Made by a program: the position numbers and the translations under genes
The notes under the pieces: model-generated
Seen by the model: the letters and a program-made list of their open reading frames with translations, nothing else
What the model was told of the DNA's origin: nothing
Databases searched by the model: none
Assembly (NCBI RefSeq): GCF_001425445.1
Contig: NZ_LMQU01000012.1
Coordinates: 144,278-208,277 of the forward strand
DNA: 64,000 bases
DNA from: Devosia sp. Leaf420
Lineage (GTDB): Bacteria > Pseudomonadota > Alphaproteobacteria > Rhizobiales > Devosiaceae
Direction of reading: 5' to 3'
Shown here: piece by piece, positions 26,235 through 35,367 of the stretch
Numbering within the stretch: the first letter of the stretch is position 1
Layout of the letters: each line of letters starts with the position of its first letter

Positions 26235-27577
26235 CCATGTCGGCGATCAGTGCTGCCGAGCGCACTCGGCTCGAACAGAAATTCCCCGAGGTTTTCAAGA
26301 CCTCGTTCCTCAAACGGCACGGCTTGATCGTCGCGCTCTTGGCAACGGCGGCATATCTTGTTTTCTGCTGGTTTTTCTTCAATGTCGGGCCGGCCCTGCA
26401 GAACGGCAAATGGGATCGCGCCTCCATCTATGTGCAGGACTGGTATAGCTGGCGCGCCCAGCCGCGGCTGCGCTTTGGCGATGATGGCGTGGTGACGCCG
26501 CAATGGTCGAGCCGCGGGCAATATCCGGCCGATGCCACAATCGATTGGCTGACGCCGCATGCCGACGGCAGCATGACTGCGACCTTTGGCAGCGCGGCGG
26601 ATCGGCTCGACATCACGACGCGCCAGGTCGATGTCTATCTCAATGGCGAAGTGTGGCCGGTGACGATCACGGCGGATGCGGCGCTGGCGCCGGAAGGCGG
26701 GCCGGCCGCGATCCAGCAGGATCGGCAGAAGGTGGTGGTCGACTTCGGGTTCGAAGGGCAGGCCGAAATCCGCGCCAATCAGGTGGCCGTGCAGCGCCGG
26801 TTTTTTGGTTGGGCCAATTTCCTCTACGATCCTACCTCGCCGCTCTGGGGCAATGATCTGTTCTCCTCGATCGGGCTGATGCTGTCGGGCGACAGGGTCA
26901 ATCCCGATATGTCGAATGCGCAATATGTGCTGAACCAGTGGCTCGGGAACAAGGCGTGGCAGCATGCGGATATTCTCGTAAAGCTGTTCCAGACGCTGGT
27001 CATGGCCTTTGTCGGCACGCTCTTGGCGACGCTGATCGCCTTTCCGCTGGCCTTTATTGCGGCGCGGACGATCACGCCGAGCGGGGCAGCGAATTGGGGG
27101 ATGAAGCGGTTTTTCGATTTCATCCGCTCGGTCGACATGCTGATCTGGGCGCTGTTCTTTACCCGCGGCTTTGGGCCGGGGCCGATCCCGGGGATCGCGG
27201 CGATTTTTCTCACCGATACCGGGGCGCTTGGGAAGGTCTATGCCGAGGCGCTTGAAAATGTCGACGACAAGCAGCGCGAGGGCATGAAGTCGGTGGGCGC
27301 AAGCCCGATGGCGGTCAACCGCTATGGCGTCGTACCGCAGGTTTTGCCGGTGTTCGTGTCGCAATCGCTTTACTTCTGGGAGAGCAATACGCGTTCGGCC
27401 ACGGTTATCGGCGCGGTCGGGGCCGGGGGCATCGGGCTCAAACTGCTCGAATCGATGGGCACCAATTCGGACTGGGACAAGGTCGCCTATATGGTGCTGC
27501 TGATCCTCTTGGTGGTGTTCCTGTTCGACAATATGTCGAATGCGATCCGGTCACGGTTGATTGGGTCGAATACCTGA
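26231..27577 (+). CDS. phnE2: Phosphonate ABC transporter permease PhnE (second, enlarged copy)
   Basis: A 448-residue permease. After one N-terminal TM (about 32-54) there is a soluble region of roughly 190 residues (about 55-250) before the remaining TMs and the EAA-like EGMKSVGASPMAVNRYGVVP and GAVGAGGIGLKLLES motifs. Common PhnE is about 260-300 residues, so this is an enlarged form, probably with an extracytoplasmic beta-rich domain. Start is either GTG 26231 (overlaps the phnE1 stop) or ATG 26237. Together with phnE1 it would form a heterodimeric channel. Confidence 0.9.
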   Translation: MTMSAISAAERTRLEQKFPEVFKTSFLKRHGLIVALLATAAYLVFCWFFFNVGPALQNGKWDRASIYVQDWYSWRAQPRLRFGDDGVVTPQWSSRGQYPADATIDWLTPHADGSMTATFGSAADRLDITTRQVDVYLNGEVWPVTITADAALAPEGGPAAIQQDRQKVVVDFGFEGQAEIRANQVAVQRRFFGWANFLYDPTSPLWGNDLFSSIGLMLSGDRVNPDMSNAQYVLNQWLGNKAWQHADILVKLFQTLVMAFVGTLLATLIAFPLAFIAARTITPSGAANWGMKRFFDFIRSVDMLIWALFFTRGFGPGPIPGIAAIFLTDTGALGKVYAEALENVDDKQREGMKSVGASPMAVNRYGVVPQVLPVFVSQSLYFWESNTRSATVIGAVGAGGIGLKLLESMGTNSDWDKVAYMVLLILLVVFLFDNMSNAIRSRLIGSNT

Positions 27578-27608
27578 CAAGTGCCTCGCCATAAAAAGAA
27601 GTGACTGA

Positions 27609-27634
27609 AAGCCGCTGCCTTCGGGTGGCGGCTT
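27609..27634 (+). terminator. Hairpin terminator after the phn operon
   Basis: AAGCCGCTGCC-TTCG-GGTGGCGGCTT: an 11-base stem (two G-U pairs) capped by a TTCG tetraloop, 32 bases after the phnE2 stop, then CGTCTTTC. It separates the phn and exo loci. Confidence 0.75.
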
Positions 27635-27767
27635 CGTCTTTCGCCGGTTTAGAAAATACGGCGCCTTCGTGACATGCGGCAGGCGCATTGCTTGGTCGTC
27701 GTGAGTGCGGTTGACCGCATCCTTGGCAAATCTTCCACTCGGCAGGTTCCGGTGAGGAGATGCGCGA

Positions 27768-28925
27768 TTGCTCAAGATACTCTACCTGGTCCCCAACCTG
27801 TCCGACCCTGCAGCGGGACGACGGGTGGCGATGTTTCAGCTTGGTGGTGCGGACGTCGAGCTGGCGGGGTTTCGCCGGGCCGATGCACCGCCTTCGAGCC
27901 TGCCGGTCGAGATGGTGGTCGAGCTCGATGTGACGCATGACGCGCGCATGTTGCAGCGGCTCCTGGCGACGGTAAAGGCGCGCTATACGGCGCGGGGCTG
28001 GGCGCGGCGGTTTTCGCGGCCGGATGTGATCGTGGCGCGTAATCTCGAAATGCTGGCGATCGCCGAGCATCTCTTGCAGCTTTGGCCCGATCCGCCGGCG
28101 CTCGTTTATGAATGTCTCGATATTCATCGGCTGATGCTGCGCGAGGATGGCGTTGGGCGGGCGATGCGTTCGGTCGAGCAGCGGCTGATGCAGCCGGCGA
28201 GCCTTTTGCTGACGAGTTCGCCTGCGTTTTTGAGCCAATATTTCGATGAGCAGGGCGCGCCGCCGGCGCGGTTGATCGAGAACAAGGTTTTTGCCCCTAG
28301 CTTTCCCGAGACGGGGCGCAACCCGGGCTTGGCGCTCGATGACGAGGGGCCGTTGCGGCTCGGCTGGTTCGGGGCGCTGCGGTGCGCCCGATCGCTCGAT
28401 ATTCTCGAGGCGCTCTCGACCGAACTGGGTGGCAAGCTGGAGGTGACGCTGCGCGGGCGGCCTGCCTTGGTCGAGTTCGACGATTTTCATCGCACGGCCA
28501 ATGGGGCTCGGCATCTCAGCTTCGAAGGGCCCTATGTCTATCCCGACGATCTCGCGACGATCTATTCGGGCGTGCACTTCGTCTGGGCCATCGACTTTTT
28601 CGAAGAGGGGCAGAATTCGAGCTGGCTGCTACCCAACCGGATTTATGAAGGGTGCCTCAATGGCGCCATCCCAATCGCGCTCAAGGGCACGGAAACGGCG
28701 GCGTTCATCGCGCGGCATGGGATCGGGATCGTCATCGACGATGTCGAGATTTCAGCGCTGGTCGAGCTTTTTGCCGGCATGAGCCGGAAACGCGTGCGCG
28801 AACTGGCGCGGGCGGTGGCTGACAAGGACAAGAGCCATTTTCGCTGCGAGGAGGACGAGTGCGTGGCGCTCGTCAAGAAACTCGGGGCTCTCGCGGGCAT
28901 GTCGGCGATGGAGATGGCAGCATGA
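27768..28925 (+). CDS. exoL: GT-B glycosyltransferase of exopolysaccharide synthesis, ExoL-like
   Basis: A 385-residue GT4-like enzyme, two Rossmann domains; the start MLKILYLVPNLSDPAAGRRV and the late LPNRIYEGCLNGAIPIALKG (donor-binding E-x7-E-type region) fit ExoL, which adds a sugar to the succinoglycan lipid intermediate. TTG start, with GAGGAG about ten bases before; no other start is in frame close by. First gene of an exoL-exoA-exoM-exoP unit, its stop overlapping exoA by ATGA. Linkage specificity is inferred only. Confidence 0.75.
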   Translation: MLKILYLVPNLSDPAAGRRVAMFQLGGADVELAGFRRADAPPSSLPVEMVVELDVTHDARMLQRLLATVKARYTARGWARRFSRPDVIVARNLEMLAIAEHLLQLWPDPPALVYECLDIHRLMLREDGVGRAMRSVEQRLMQPASLLLTSSPAFLSQYFDEQGAPPARLIENKVFAPSFPETGRNPGLALDDEGPLRLGWFGALRCARSLDILEALSTELGGKLEVTLRGRPALVEFDDFHRTANGARHLSFEGPYVYPDDLATIYSGVHFVWAIDFFEEGQNSSWLLPNRIYEGCLNGAIPIALKGTETAAFIARHGIGIVIDDVEISALVELFAGMSRKRVRELARAVADKDKSHFRCEEDECVALVKKLGALAGMSAMEMAA

Positions 28926-29920
28926 GCGCGCGGGTTCTGATTATCGTGCCGACGCTGAATGAAAGCGCGCATATTCCCAGTCTGCTTGACGGATTGCTGG
29001 TCGAGGCGGAAGTGCTCGACGCGACGATCGTCGTGGCCGATGGCGGCAGCCAGGATGGGACGCGGGAGATCGTGGCGGCGCGGGCGGCGGGTTCGACGCG
29101 TATTCACCTGATCAACAATACGCGGCGCATTCAATCGGCGGCGATCAACCTGGCGGTGGCGCTCTATGGGGATCGCGCGGATTATCTCATTCGCATCGAT
29201 GCGCATGGGACTTATCCGACGGATTATTGCCGGGACCTTGTGGCCGAGGCGGAAGAGCGGGGCGTTGGCAGCGTCGTCGTGCCGATGACGACGATGGGGC
29301 ATGCACCGTTTCAGCGGGCGGTCGCGACGGCGCAGAATTCGCCGATCGGCACGGGTGGCTCGGCGCATCGCACCGGCAATGTAAGCGGGCCGGTCGACCA
29401 TGGGCATCATGCGCTGATGCGTGTCGATGCGTTTCGGCAGGTTGGTGGCTATGACGAGACGTTCCGCGCCAATGAGGATGCGGAGCTCGATTTCCGGCTG
29501 CGGGCTGCGGGCCACACGATCTGGCTGACTGACCGGACGGGGATGATCTATTATCCGCGGGCAACGGCAACTGGGCTTTTTCGCCAGTATTTTGGCTATG
29601 GCGGGGGCAGGGCGCGCAATATCTTGAAGCATCGGATGCGGCCGCGGCTGCGGCAGATGGCGCCGTTGGCGATTTTGCCGGTGGTGCTTTTGGCGGTGCT
29701 CTCGATCTGGCACTGGGCGTTTCTGGTGCCGCTCTTGCTTTGGGGTGTTCTCTGTATCGGGCTCGGCGTGCATGCGGCACGGAAATACTATCCCGAATAT
29801 GACATGCCGATGAGCCTCTCGCCGCTGGTCGGCTGGGCGGCGATGATCATGCATTTTGCCTGGTCGTCGGGCTTTTGGCTGCATCTGATCCAGCGGCCGT
29901 TCCGCAAGGGAGCGGCGTGA
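28922..29920 (+). CDS. exoA: GT2 glycosyltransferase, succinoglycan ExoA family
   Basis: A 332-residue membrane-bound glycosyltransferase: GT-A domain starting VLIIVPTLNESAHIPSLLDG with DGGSxDGT and DAHGTYP as metal/donor motif (DAH in place of DxD), acceptor motif NEDAELDFRLR, then C-terminal TMs (LAILPVVLLAVLSIWHWAFL, LLWGVLCIGLGV). Architecture matches ExoA, which adds the second sugar. ATGA overlap with exoL and one-base overlap with exoM give tight coupling. Confidence 0.85.
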   Translation: MSARVLIIVPTLNESAHIPSLLDGLLVEAEVLDATIVVADGGSQDGTREIVAARAAGSTRIHLINNTRRIQSAAINLAVALYGDRADYLIRIDAHGTYPTDYCRDLVAEAEERGVGSVVVPMTTMGHAPFQRAVATAQNSPIGTGGSAHRTGNVSGPVDHGHHALMRVDAFRQVGGYDETFRANEDAELDFRLRAAGHTIWLTDRTGMIYYPRATATGLFRQYFGYGGGRARNILKHRMRPRLRQMAPLAILPVVLLAVLSIWHWAFLVPLLLWGVLCIGLGVHAARKYYPEYDMPMSLSPLVGWAAMIMHFAWSSGFWLHLIQRPFRKGAA

Positions 29921-30810
29921 TGGCGCGGGTCGATATCTGTGTTTGCACCTTTCGCCGGCCGTTTCTGGCCGAGACGCTGCGCTCGATCGGGCGGCTGGAG
30001 CGGGGCGGGCATGATATCAGGGTGATCGTGGCGGATAATGACACGACGCCATCGGCGCGGGGGCTCGTTGAGGACCTTGCGGGGAAACTGGCTTTGCCGG
30101 TGCGCTATGTGCATGCGCCGGAGGCCAATATCTGCGTCGCGCGCAATGCGTGTCTTGATGCGGCGGAGGGCGATTTCATCGCCTTTGTCGATGACGATGA
30201 GACCGTGAGCCCCGGCTGGCTGATGGCGCTTTTGGCGCGGGCTGAGGAGACCGGCGCGGCGGCGGTGCTGGGGCCGGTGGCGGCGGTTTATGGGGCGGAT
30301 GCGCCGGACTGGATGCGGCGCGGCGACTTTCACTCGACCTATCCGGTTTTTGTCGAGGGTACGATCCGCACGGGCTATACCTGCAATGTGCTGATCCGCT
30401 GGGCGGCTCCATTTTCGGCGCTGCGGTTTGATCCAAGGCTCGGGAAATCGGGCGGCGAGGATACCTCGTTCTTTTATGCGCTGACCGATCTGGGCGGCAC
30501 GATCGACTATGCGCCCGAGGCGCTGGTGGAAGAGCCAGTGACAGCGGCGCGGGCCAGCATGGGCTGGCTTGTGAAGCGCCGGCTGAGGTTTGGGCAGACG
30601 CACGGCATGTTGCTGACAGGGGGGCGGGCCAAGCGGCTGCCCGCGGTGGGCGCAAAGATCGCGTTTTGCTGCCTGATGACGGGGCTGACGGCCTTTTCGC
30701 CGATTGCGCGGCGGCGCAACTGGCTGCGGGCCATTCTTCACATGGGTGTGGCGGGAGGCCTTCTGGGCCTCAGCCAAGCCGAACATTACGGCCACTCGGC
30801 CACGTCCTGA
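29920..30810 (+). CDS. exoM: GT2 glycosyltransferase, ExoM-like
   Basis: A 296-residue glycosyltransferase: RVDICVCTFRRPFLAETLRS at the start, donor-metal motif VDDDE (DDD at about 89-91), and GEDTSFFY as the acceptor-side ED motif. ExoM adds the fourth sugar in the succinoglycan pathway; identity is by family resemblance and by its place after exoA. C-terminal hydrophobic stretch (AKIAFCCLMTGLTAFSP) may tether it to the membrane. Coupled by one base to exoA. Confidence 0.8.
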   Translation: MARVDICVCTFRRPFLAETLRSIGRLERGGHDIRVIVADNDTTPSARGLVEDLAGKLALPVRYVHAPEANICVARNACLDAAEGDFIAFVDDDETVSPGWLMALLARAEETGAAAVLGPVAAVYGADAPDWMRRGDFHSTYPVFVEGTIRTGYTCNVLIRWAAPFSALRFDPRLGKSGGEDTSFFYALTDLGGTIDYAPEALVEEPVTAARASMGWLVKRRLRFGQTHGMLLTGGRAKRLPAVGAKIAFCCLMTGLTAFSPIARRRNWLRAILHMGVAGGLLGLSQAEHYGHSATS

Positions 30811-30830
30811 GCCTTCAGGCGGAGAACCAC

Positions 30831-33071
30831 ATGCTTGAAAAGAACCCCTTTCCCGAAGCCATGGCGCCGCAGCCATCGGACATCAAGACCTTAGACCTCG
30901 ATCGCATCTTTTCGCTGGTGCGGCGGCAGGCTTGGATCCTGGCGCTCTGCGTTGCCGCGATGGTGGCGCTGGCAGTGTTTTACCTTGCGCTGGCGCCGCG
31001 TAGCTATATGTCGGCGGGGCAGATCCTGATCGACAAGAAGCTCGAACAGGTGACGAGCGGGGAACAGACGGCGACGAGTTCGACCGATCTCGAAGCGCAG
31101 GTGCTCAACCAAATCGAGGTTCTGCGCTCGAGCCGCGTGGCCAAGGCCGTGGCGGAAGCGGAAAACCTGATGACCGATCAGGAATTTCTCAATCCGCCGC
31201 CCTCGTTCAGCCAGCGGGTGAAGAGCCTTTTCGGGCTTGGATCGGGCGGGGCGACGGAAACGCGGGAAGCAACGCTCGATGAAGTCGCCGGAATGCTGCG
31301 CGCCAATGTGGCGGTGGACCGCATGGGGCGGTCCTCGATCATTCGCGTCGGCTATGAGGCAGCGACGCCGGAACTGGCCCAGCGGATCGCGCGGGCCTAT
31401 GGACAGGCGCTGCTGCAGGATCAGCTCAATGCCGAACTCGAAGCGACGGGCGCGGCGGCCGATTGGCTACAGCAGCGGCTCGCCGAGATTGGCGAAAGCC
31501 AGCGCCAGGCGATTTTGGCGATCGAGCAATATCGCAAGGAAACCGGCCTCAGCGTGGGGCAGGATCGCGACCTGACCAATCAGCGCATCGAGACGCTCTC
31601 GACCCAGCTTGCCGAGGCGCAGGCGGAGACGGCGCGGCTGCGGGCGCTTTCGGGGCAGGTCGAGGCGGTGATCGCGGAGGGGCCGGAAGCGGCCTCGGCC
31701 TCGGTGTCGCTGTTGGCCGGGGCGCAATCGGATCCGGCGGAGATTTCGCTGCTGCGCAATCAGGTGGCGACACTGACGAGCCGGATTGCGGAGGTGGAGG
31801 GCACCTATGGCGCGGACCATCCGCAGCTTTCGGTCTTGCGGGCGGAGAAGACCGCGCTCGACAATCGCATCTTTGCGCTGCTGCAAAACCTTGGGCAGCA
31901 ATATCGCACGCAACTGACCATTGCCCAGCAGCAGGAAATCGGGCTGCGCGGCGATATCGACGCCGAAGGGCAGAGCGCCGGGGCGATCGGCCAGGAACAG
32001 GTGCGCTTGAATGAATTGCAGCAACGTTCGGACGCGTTGCGGGCGCTCTATAATAGCTATCTGACGCGCTACGAAGAGGCGGTGCAGCGGCAAAGTTTCC
32101 CGATCCCATCGGTGCGGATCGTGACCGAAGCGCTGATGCCCGATGATCCATCGAGCCCACGGACGGTCGTCATCCTTTTGGCGGCGATTATCGCCGGGTG
32201 TTTCGCCGGCGCGGTTCTGGGTATGCTCAACGAATTGCGCGAGCGCGGTTTCCGCACCGGGGAGCAGGTGCGCCGGCAATTGGGGCTGCGGTTCCTTGGC
32301 TATATGCCGAAGCTGCAGCTTGGGGCCGATGACACGCAGGACATCAGGCGCAAAACCATTCGCATGCTGGTGCGCGGGGCGCTCGGCAGCAAGATGGGCC
32401 GGCGCTGGGGCGCGCCTTATCTTGAGGCGCTAAAGGCAACGCGGCTGGTGCTGCAGCCGGTGGCCGAGCGGGCAAGCCCGGTGCTGGGCGTGGTTTCGGT
32501 TCTGCCGGGCGAGGGAAAATCCACTTTTGCGCTGTCGCTGGCCGAGATGCTGAGCGAGTCCGGGGCGCGTGTGCTGCTCGTCGATGCCGATGTGGCGCCC
32601 GATGTCGACGCCATGTCGCGCCGGGTGGTGCCGCTGCAGCCAGCAGAGTGGCGGAGCGTCGCGACGACCGATGTCGAGAGCGGGATTGTCACGATTTCTG
32701 CCGGCGCGGCGGAAGTGGGTGGCGGCTATCTCTCGAGCATTGCGATGCAGAAGATGCTGTCCGAAGCGCGGAGCCAGTTCGATTATATTATCCTCGACCT
32801 TCCGGCTTTGGGGCCGGTGATCGATGCGCTGACCGTATTGCCGTTTACCGATGCGAGCGTCTTGGTGACCGAATGGGGCAACACCCCGCGGCGACTGGTG
32901 CGCGGCGTTTTGGAGCGCGAGCCGGAACTGGCGGATCATATGGTGGGCGTCGTGCTCAACAAGGTCGATCTCGGGACGCTACCGAAGTTCACCGATATCG
33001 GGGGGATGGAGCGGTTCGCGTATAAGCGGCGGCGCAAGGTCGAAGATCGGGAATTGGAAACGGCGCCATAG
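30831..33071 (+). CDS. exoP: Polysaccharide chain-length / export regulator, ExoP-like (Wzc family)
   Basis: A 746-residue inner membrane protein. N-terminal Wzz domain between two TMs (about 34-57 and 440-460), a periplasmic coiled-coil centre, and a cytoplasmic BY-kinase domain with Walker A GEGKST (about 557-565), Walker A' LLVDADV (about 581-587) and Walker B IILDLP (about 652-658). ExoP controls polymer length and export. Unusually, the C-terminal end (KRRRKVEDRELETAP) has no tyrosine cluster, so autophosphorylation there may be absent. ATG at 30831 after GGCGGAG; the frame upstream overlaps exoM and is not coding. Confidence 0.85.
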   Translation: MLEKNPFPEAMAPQPSDIKTLDLDRIFSLVRRQAWILALCVAAMVALAVFYLALAPRSYMSAGQILIDKKLEQVTSGEQTATSSTDLEAQVLNQIEVLRSSRVAKAVAEAENLMTDQEFLNPPPSFSQRVKSLFGLGSGGATETREATLDEVAGMLRANVAVDRMGRSSIIRVGYEAATPELAQRIARAYGQALLQDQLNAELEATGAAADWLQQRLAEIGESQRQAILAIEQYRKETGLSVGQDRDLTNQRIETLSTQLAEAQAETARLRALSGQVEAVIAEGPEAASASVSLLAGAQSDPAEISLLRNQVATLTSRIAEVEGTYGADHPQLSVLRAEKTALDNRIFALLQNLGQQYRTQLTIAQQQEIGLRGDIDAEGQSAGAIGQEQVRLNELQQRSDALRALYNSYLTRYEEAVQRQSFPIPSVRIVTEALMPDDPSSPRTVVILLAAIIAGCFAGAVLGMLNELRERGFRTGEQVRRQLGLRFLGYMPKLQLGADDTQDIRRKTIRMLVRGALGSKMGRRWGAPYLEALKATRLVLQPVAERASPVLGVVSVLPGEGKSTFALSLAEMLSESGARVLLVDADVAPDVDAMSRRVVPLQPAEWRSVATTDVESGIVTISAGAAEVGGGYLSSIAMQKMLSEARSQFDYIILDLPALGPVIDALTVLPFTDASVLVTEWGNTPRRLVRGVLEREPELADHMVGVVLNKVDLGTLPKFTDIGGMERFAYKRRRKVEDRELETAP

Positions 33072-33081
33072 GGCGCCGTTT
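33058..33081. terminator. Bidirectional hairpin at the end of exoP
   Basis: AAACGGCGCC-ATAG-GGCGCCGTTT: perfect 10-base stem; the exoP stop codon TAG lies in the loop. It sits between exoP and the convergent parE gene. Confidence 0.7.
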
Positions 33082-33099
33082 GGCCAAGTGTATTTTCCA

Positions 33100-33474
33100 C
33101 TAAGTGGGGTCGCGGTCTCTCTCTTCCCGCAAAGCAGTCGCCAGCTTGCGCCGTGGCATCATGCGGTCGTGAATAACGCCGAGAATAACGATTTCCGCTT
33201 CACCGTTCTTGGTGACTTTTTCTTTGAAGAAGACGAGGTGAGAGGCGCTGCCTCGTCTTGCCCTTACGTGATCCAGATGCATCGATTTAATTCCTGGACC
33301 AACGCCGTTTTGAGGACGACAAGCGGGGCGATTTGGATCTTGCAGGATCATCGCGATACCATCGTCGATGATCCCTGCGTACGAAAGCATCTGGCCAGCA
33401 CCGAAATCTTTCCTGGTGGATTTCAGAATTCTGGCGATGTCGGCGGTGGCTCGTCGTGTCAGACGATGCTTCAC
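33100..33474 (-). CDS. ParE/RelE-type toxin
   Basis: 124 residues with the ParE/RelE fold pattern: KHRLTRRATADIARILKSTR at the start, a central GIKSMHLDHVRARR and a terminal EIVILGVIHDRMMPRRKL. ParE toxins poison DNA gyrase; RelE relatives cleave mRNA in the ribosome; the sequence does not settle which. It overlaps the antitoxin stop by four bases, the usual antitoxin-toxin order. Less GC-rich than the surrounding exo genes, consistent with recent acquisition. Confidence 0.85.
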   Translation of the reverse strand: MKHRLTRRATADIARILKSTRKDFGAGQMLSYAGIIDDGIAMILQDPNRPACRPQNGVGPGIKSMHLDHVRARRGSASHLVFFKEKVTKNGEAEIVILGVIHDRMMPRRKLATALREERDRDPT

Positions 33475-33734
33475 TCATCGTCCTCTTCAAGAATCCTCTG
33501 GGCGATCTGTACTGCCGTGAGATCGGAATAGTCTTCGCGGTCTGCCTGTTCCAGGCCTTCAGCCAAATGTCGTCTCAGTAGCTCGAGCTTGATCTCATCC
33601 ATCTCGCGATCACGCTTCATGAGCCGAAGGGCATCGCGCATCATTTCGCTGGCGGACGCATATTCGCCGCGCTCGATCTCGCTGGAGACAAAGTCTGCAA
33701 ATTCGTCGGTAAGGCTGATGTTCATGGTGGGCAT
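33471..33734 (-). CDS. ParD-type ribbon-helix-helix antitoxin
   Basis: 87 residues: ribbon-helix-helix N-terminus MNISLTDEFADFVSSEIERG with EYASASEMMRDALRLM, then an acidic C-terminal toxin-binding tail. Start ATG 33734 follows GGAGG six bases upstream. Binds the palindrome just upstream and neutralises the adjacent toxin. Lies between exoP and galU/exoN, on the strand opposite to exoP. Confidence 0.88.
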   Translation of the reverse strand: MPTMNISLTDEFADFVSSEIERGEYASASEMMRDALRLMKRDREMDEIKLELLRRHLAEGLEQADREDYSDLTAVQIAQRILEEDDE

Positions 33735-33764
33735 GTGAAACCTCCGCAAGAGAAATATAGAGCA

Positions 33765-33780
33765 TTGGCAATTTTGCCAA
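33765..33780 (-). promoter_or_regulatory. Operator of the parDE pair
   Basis: TTGGCAA-TT-TTGCCAA, perfect palindrome. It lies 31-46 bases upstream of the antitoxin ATG and overlaps a -35-like TTGGCA; TATATTTC follows as a -10. Fits autorepression by the antitoxin-toxin complex. Confidence 0.65.
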
Positions 33781-33815
33781 GATCAATGCGGTGGTTTGGT
33801 CAGGAGGCGGGAATA

Positions 33816-33865
33816 CCCCTCATCCGGCCCGTTGGGCCACCTTCTCCCACAAGGGGAGAAGGAAG
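33816..33865. repeat. Palindromic repeat, family A half-element
   Basis: CCCCTCATCCGGCCCGTTGG followed by CACCTTCTCCCACAAGGGGA-GAAGG; matches the right half of the family A element between phnI and phnJ. Located just past the galU stop. Confidence 0.75.
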
Positions 33866-33886
33866 TCTGTGCGTGTTGAGGGGAGG

Positions 33887-34786
33887 CTATTCCGCAGCCA
33901 CTTTCATGCCGTCGATGAGGCCGAGTTTGGAGAGGGCGGCTAGGAAGTCCTCGGCGATGTCGTCGCGGTCGAGGGCGTAGGCGACGTTGGCGGCGAGGAA
34001 GCCGACCTTGGAGCCGCAGTCGAAGGATTGACCGTCATATTTGACGCCGGCGAAGGGCTGGGACTTCATGAGGGTCTGCATGGCGTCGGTGAGCTGGATT
34101 TCGCCGCCCGCGCCGCGGGGCTGATCGGCCAGGAGGCTGAAAATCTCGGGCTGCAGGATGTAGCGGCCGGAGATGATGAGATTGGACGGGGCATCCTGCG
34201 GCTTGGGCTTTTCGACCATTTCGGTGATGGCGAAGCCGCCATCGGTACCGGCGCCGCGGCCGACGACACCATAGGAGGAGACCTCCTGATGCGGGACCTC
34301 CTCGACGGCGATGACATTGCCGCCGGTGGTTTCATAGGCTTCGATCATCTGCTTGAGGACGCCGCGGCGGCCCTTGAACAGCATGTCGGGGAGGAGCAAG
34401 GCGAAGGGTTCATCGCCGACGATATCGCGCGCGCACCAGACGGCGTGGCCGAGGCCGAGCGGCTCCTGCTGGCGCGTGAAGCTCGTGCGACCAGCGGAGG
34501 GCAGATCCTGGCGGAGTTCTTCGAGCGCCTTGAGCTTGCCGCGGGTTTCGAGGGTCGTTTCGAGCTCGAACTGGCGATCGAAATGGTCTTCGATGACGCC
34601 CTTGTTGCGGCCGGTGACGAAGACGAAATGGGTGATTCCGGCTTCTTTGGCTTCATCCACCGCATATTGAATGAGGGGACGGTCGACCACCGTCAGCATC
34701 TCTTTCGGCATGGCCTTGGTTGCTGGCAGGAAACGCGTTCCGAGGCCAGCGACGGGAAAAACGGCAGTCTTGACGCGTTTAACCAC
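33887..34786 (-). CDS. galU: UTP-glucose-1-phosphate uridylyltransferase (GalU/ExoN)
   Basis: A 299-residue nucleotidyltransferase making UDP-glucose, donor for the polysaccharide. N-terminal nucleotide loop [47 protein letters not shown] and C-terminal [14 protein letters not shown] are typical. GTG start at 34786 with AGGAG six bases upstream. In the exo cluster context it corresponds to exoN. Convergent to the parD promoter region and separated from it by a repeat. Confidence 0.93.
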   Translation of the reverse strand: MVKRVKTAVFPVAGLGTRFLPATKAMPKEMLTVVDRPLIQYAVDEAKEAGITHFVFVTGRNKGVIEDHFDRQFELETTLETRGKLKALEELRQDLPSAGRTSFTRQQEPLGLGHAVWCARDIVGDEPFALLLPDMLFKGRRGVLKQMIEAYETTGGNVIAVEEVPHQEVSSYGVVGRGAGTDGGFAITEMVEKPKPQDAPSNLIISGRYILQPEIFSLLADQPRGAGGEIQLTDAMQTLMKSQPFAGVKYDGQSFDCGSKVGFLAANVAYALDRDDIAEDFLAALSKLGLIDGMKVAAE

Positions 34787-35184
34787 GGCTATCTCCTGAT
34801 TGAGGGTAACAACGGGGTGAATTGGAACATGTTGAGGCCAGTCGAGAAAGCCTAAAGCGCGATTGGAGATGCATGGCTTGCTTGCAGATTTGCCGTTGTT
34901 TCATTCTGTCCCAATTGGGGCGGGTTGCGTCGGCGCAAGCGGAAAGATGGCGCAATCGATTTCGCCGTTGGCGAGTATTGGTGGCTGCAACACAAGTCTA
35001 GAAGACAACCATGTGCCGATATGCGACGTTGGCCCTAAGCAGGCTTCGTGCGACCCCTTACTACGCAGTCGTGAAGGAAGGTCGTATTCTCAAGGCCCTG
35101 GGAGGGGTGTATTTACGAAGCGCTGCTAGACAACGAGCACGAAGGTGCCGCGGTGGGTTGGACCTGCTGCAGGGGGAGGCAAGG
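34787..35184. other. Intergenic region upstream of galU
   Basis: 398 bases with no supported gene. It should hold the leftward galU promoter and the rightward promoter of the next small gene. No clear palindrome, Pho box or sigma-54 site was seen. Confidence 0.4.
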
Positions 35185-35367
35185 GTGAACGCAAAACGGC
35201 CAGAGGACAGCGCGGCGCACAAGGCGCCCCTGACGGCGCCGACCGACCGCGAACAGCGCACGCCGTTTCCCTGGCCTTGGGGGCTCGTCGCTATTGGGGT
35301 GATGGCGCTCGGTTGGGTCGGCATCTACCTCGTCTGGAACGGTGTCGTGTTCCTTTTTAACCTCTAA
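35185..35367 (+). CDS. Small single-pass membrane protein, unknown
   Basis: 60 residues from a GTG start preceded by GGGGGAGG (35172-35179): polar N-terminal half (VNAKRPEDSAAHKAPLTAPT) then a TM (about 33-55) with FPWPWGLVAIGVMALGWVGI and a short end FNL. A frame without this start runs further upstream but has no ribosome site. Possibly an accessory of the exo system by location only. Confidence 0.55.
   Translation: MNAKRPEDSAAHKAPLTAPTDREQRTPFPWPWGLVAIGVMALGWVGIYLVWNGVVFLFNL

Noticed and set aside
26117..27364. Open frame of about 415 codons opposite to phnE2
   Set aside because: Antisense to a permease with clear transmembrane segments; no start signal.
33100..33734. Complete insertion sequence around the first toxin-antitoxin pair
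   Set aside because: No transposase and no terminal inverted repeats were seen at its borders.
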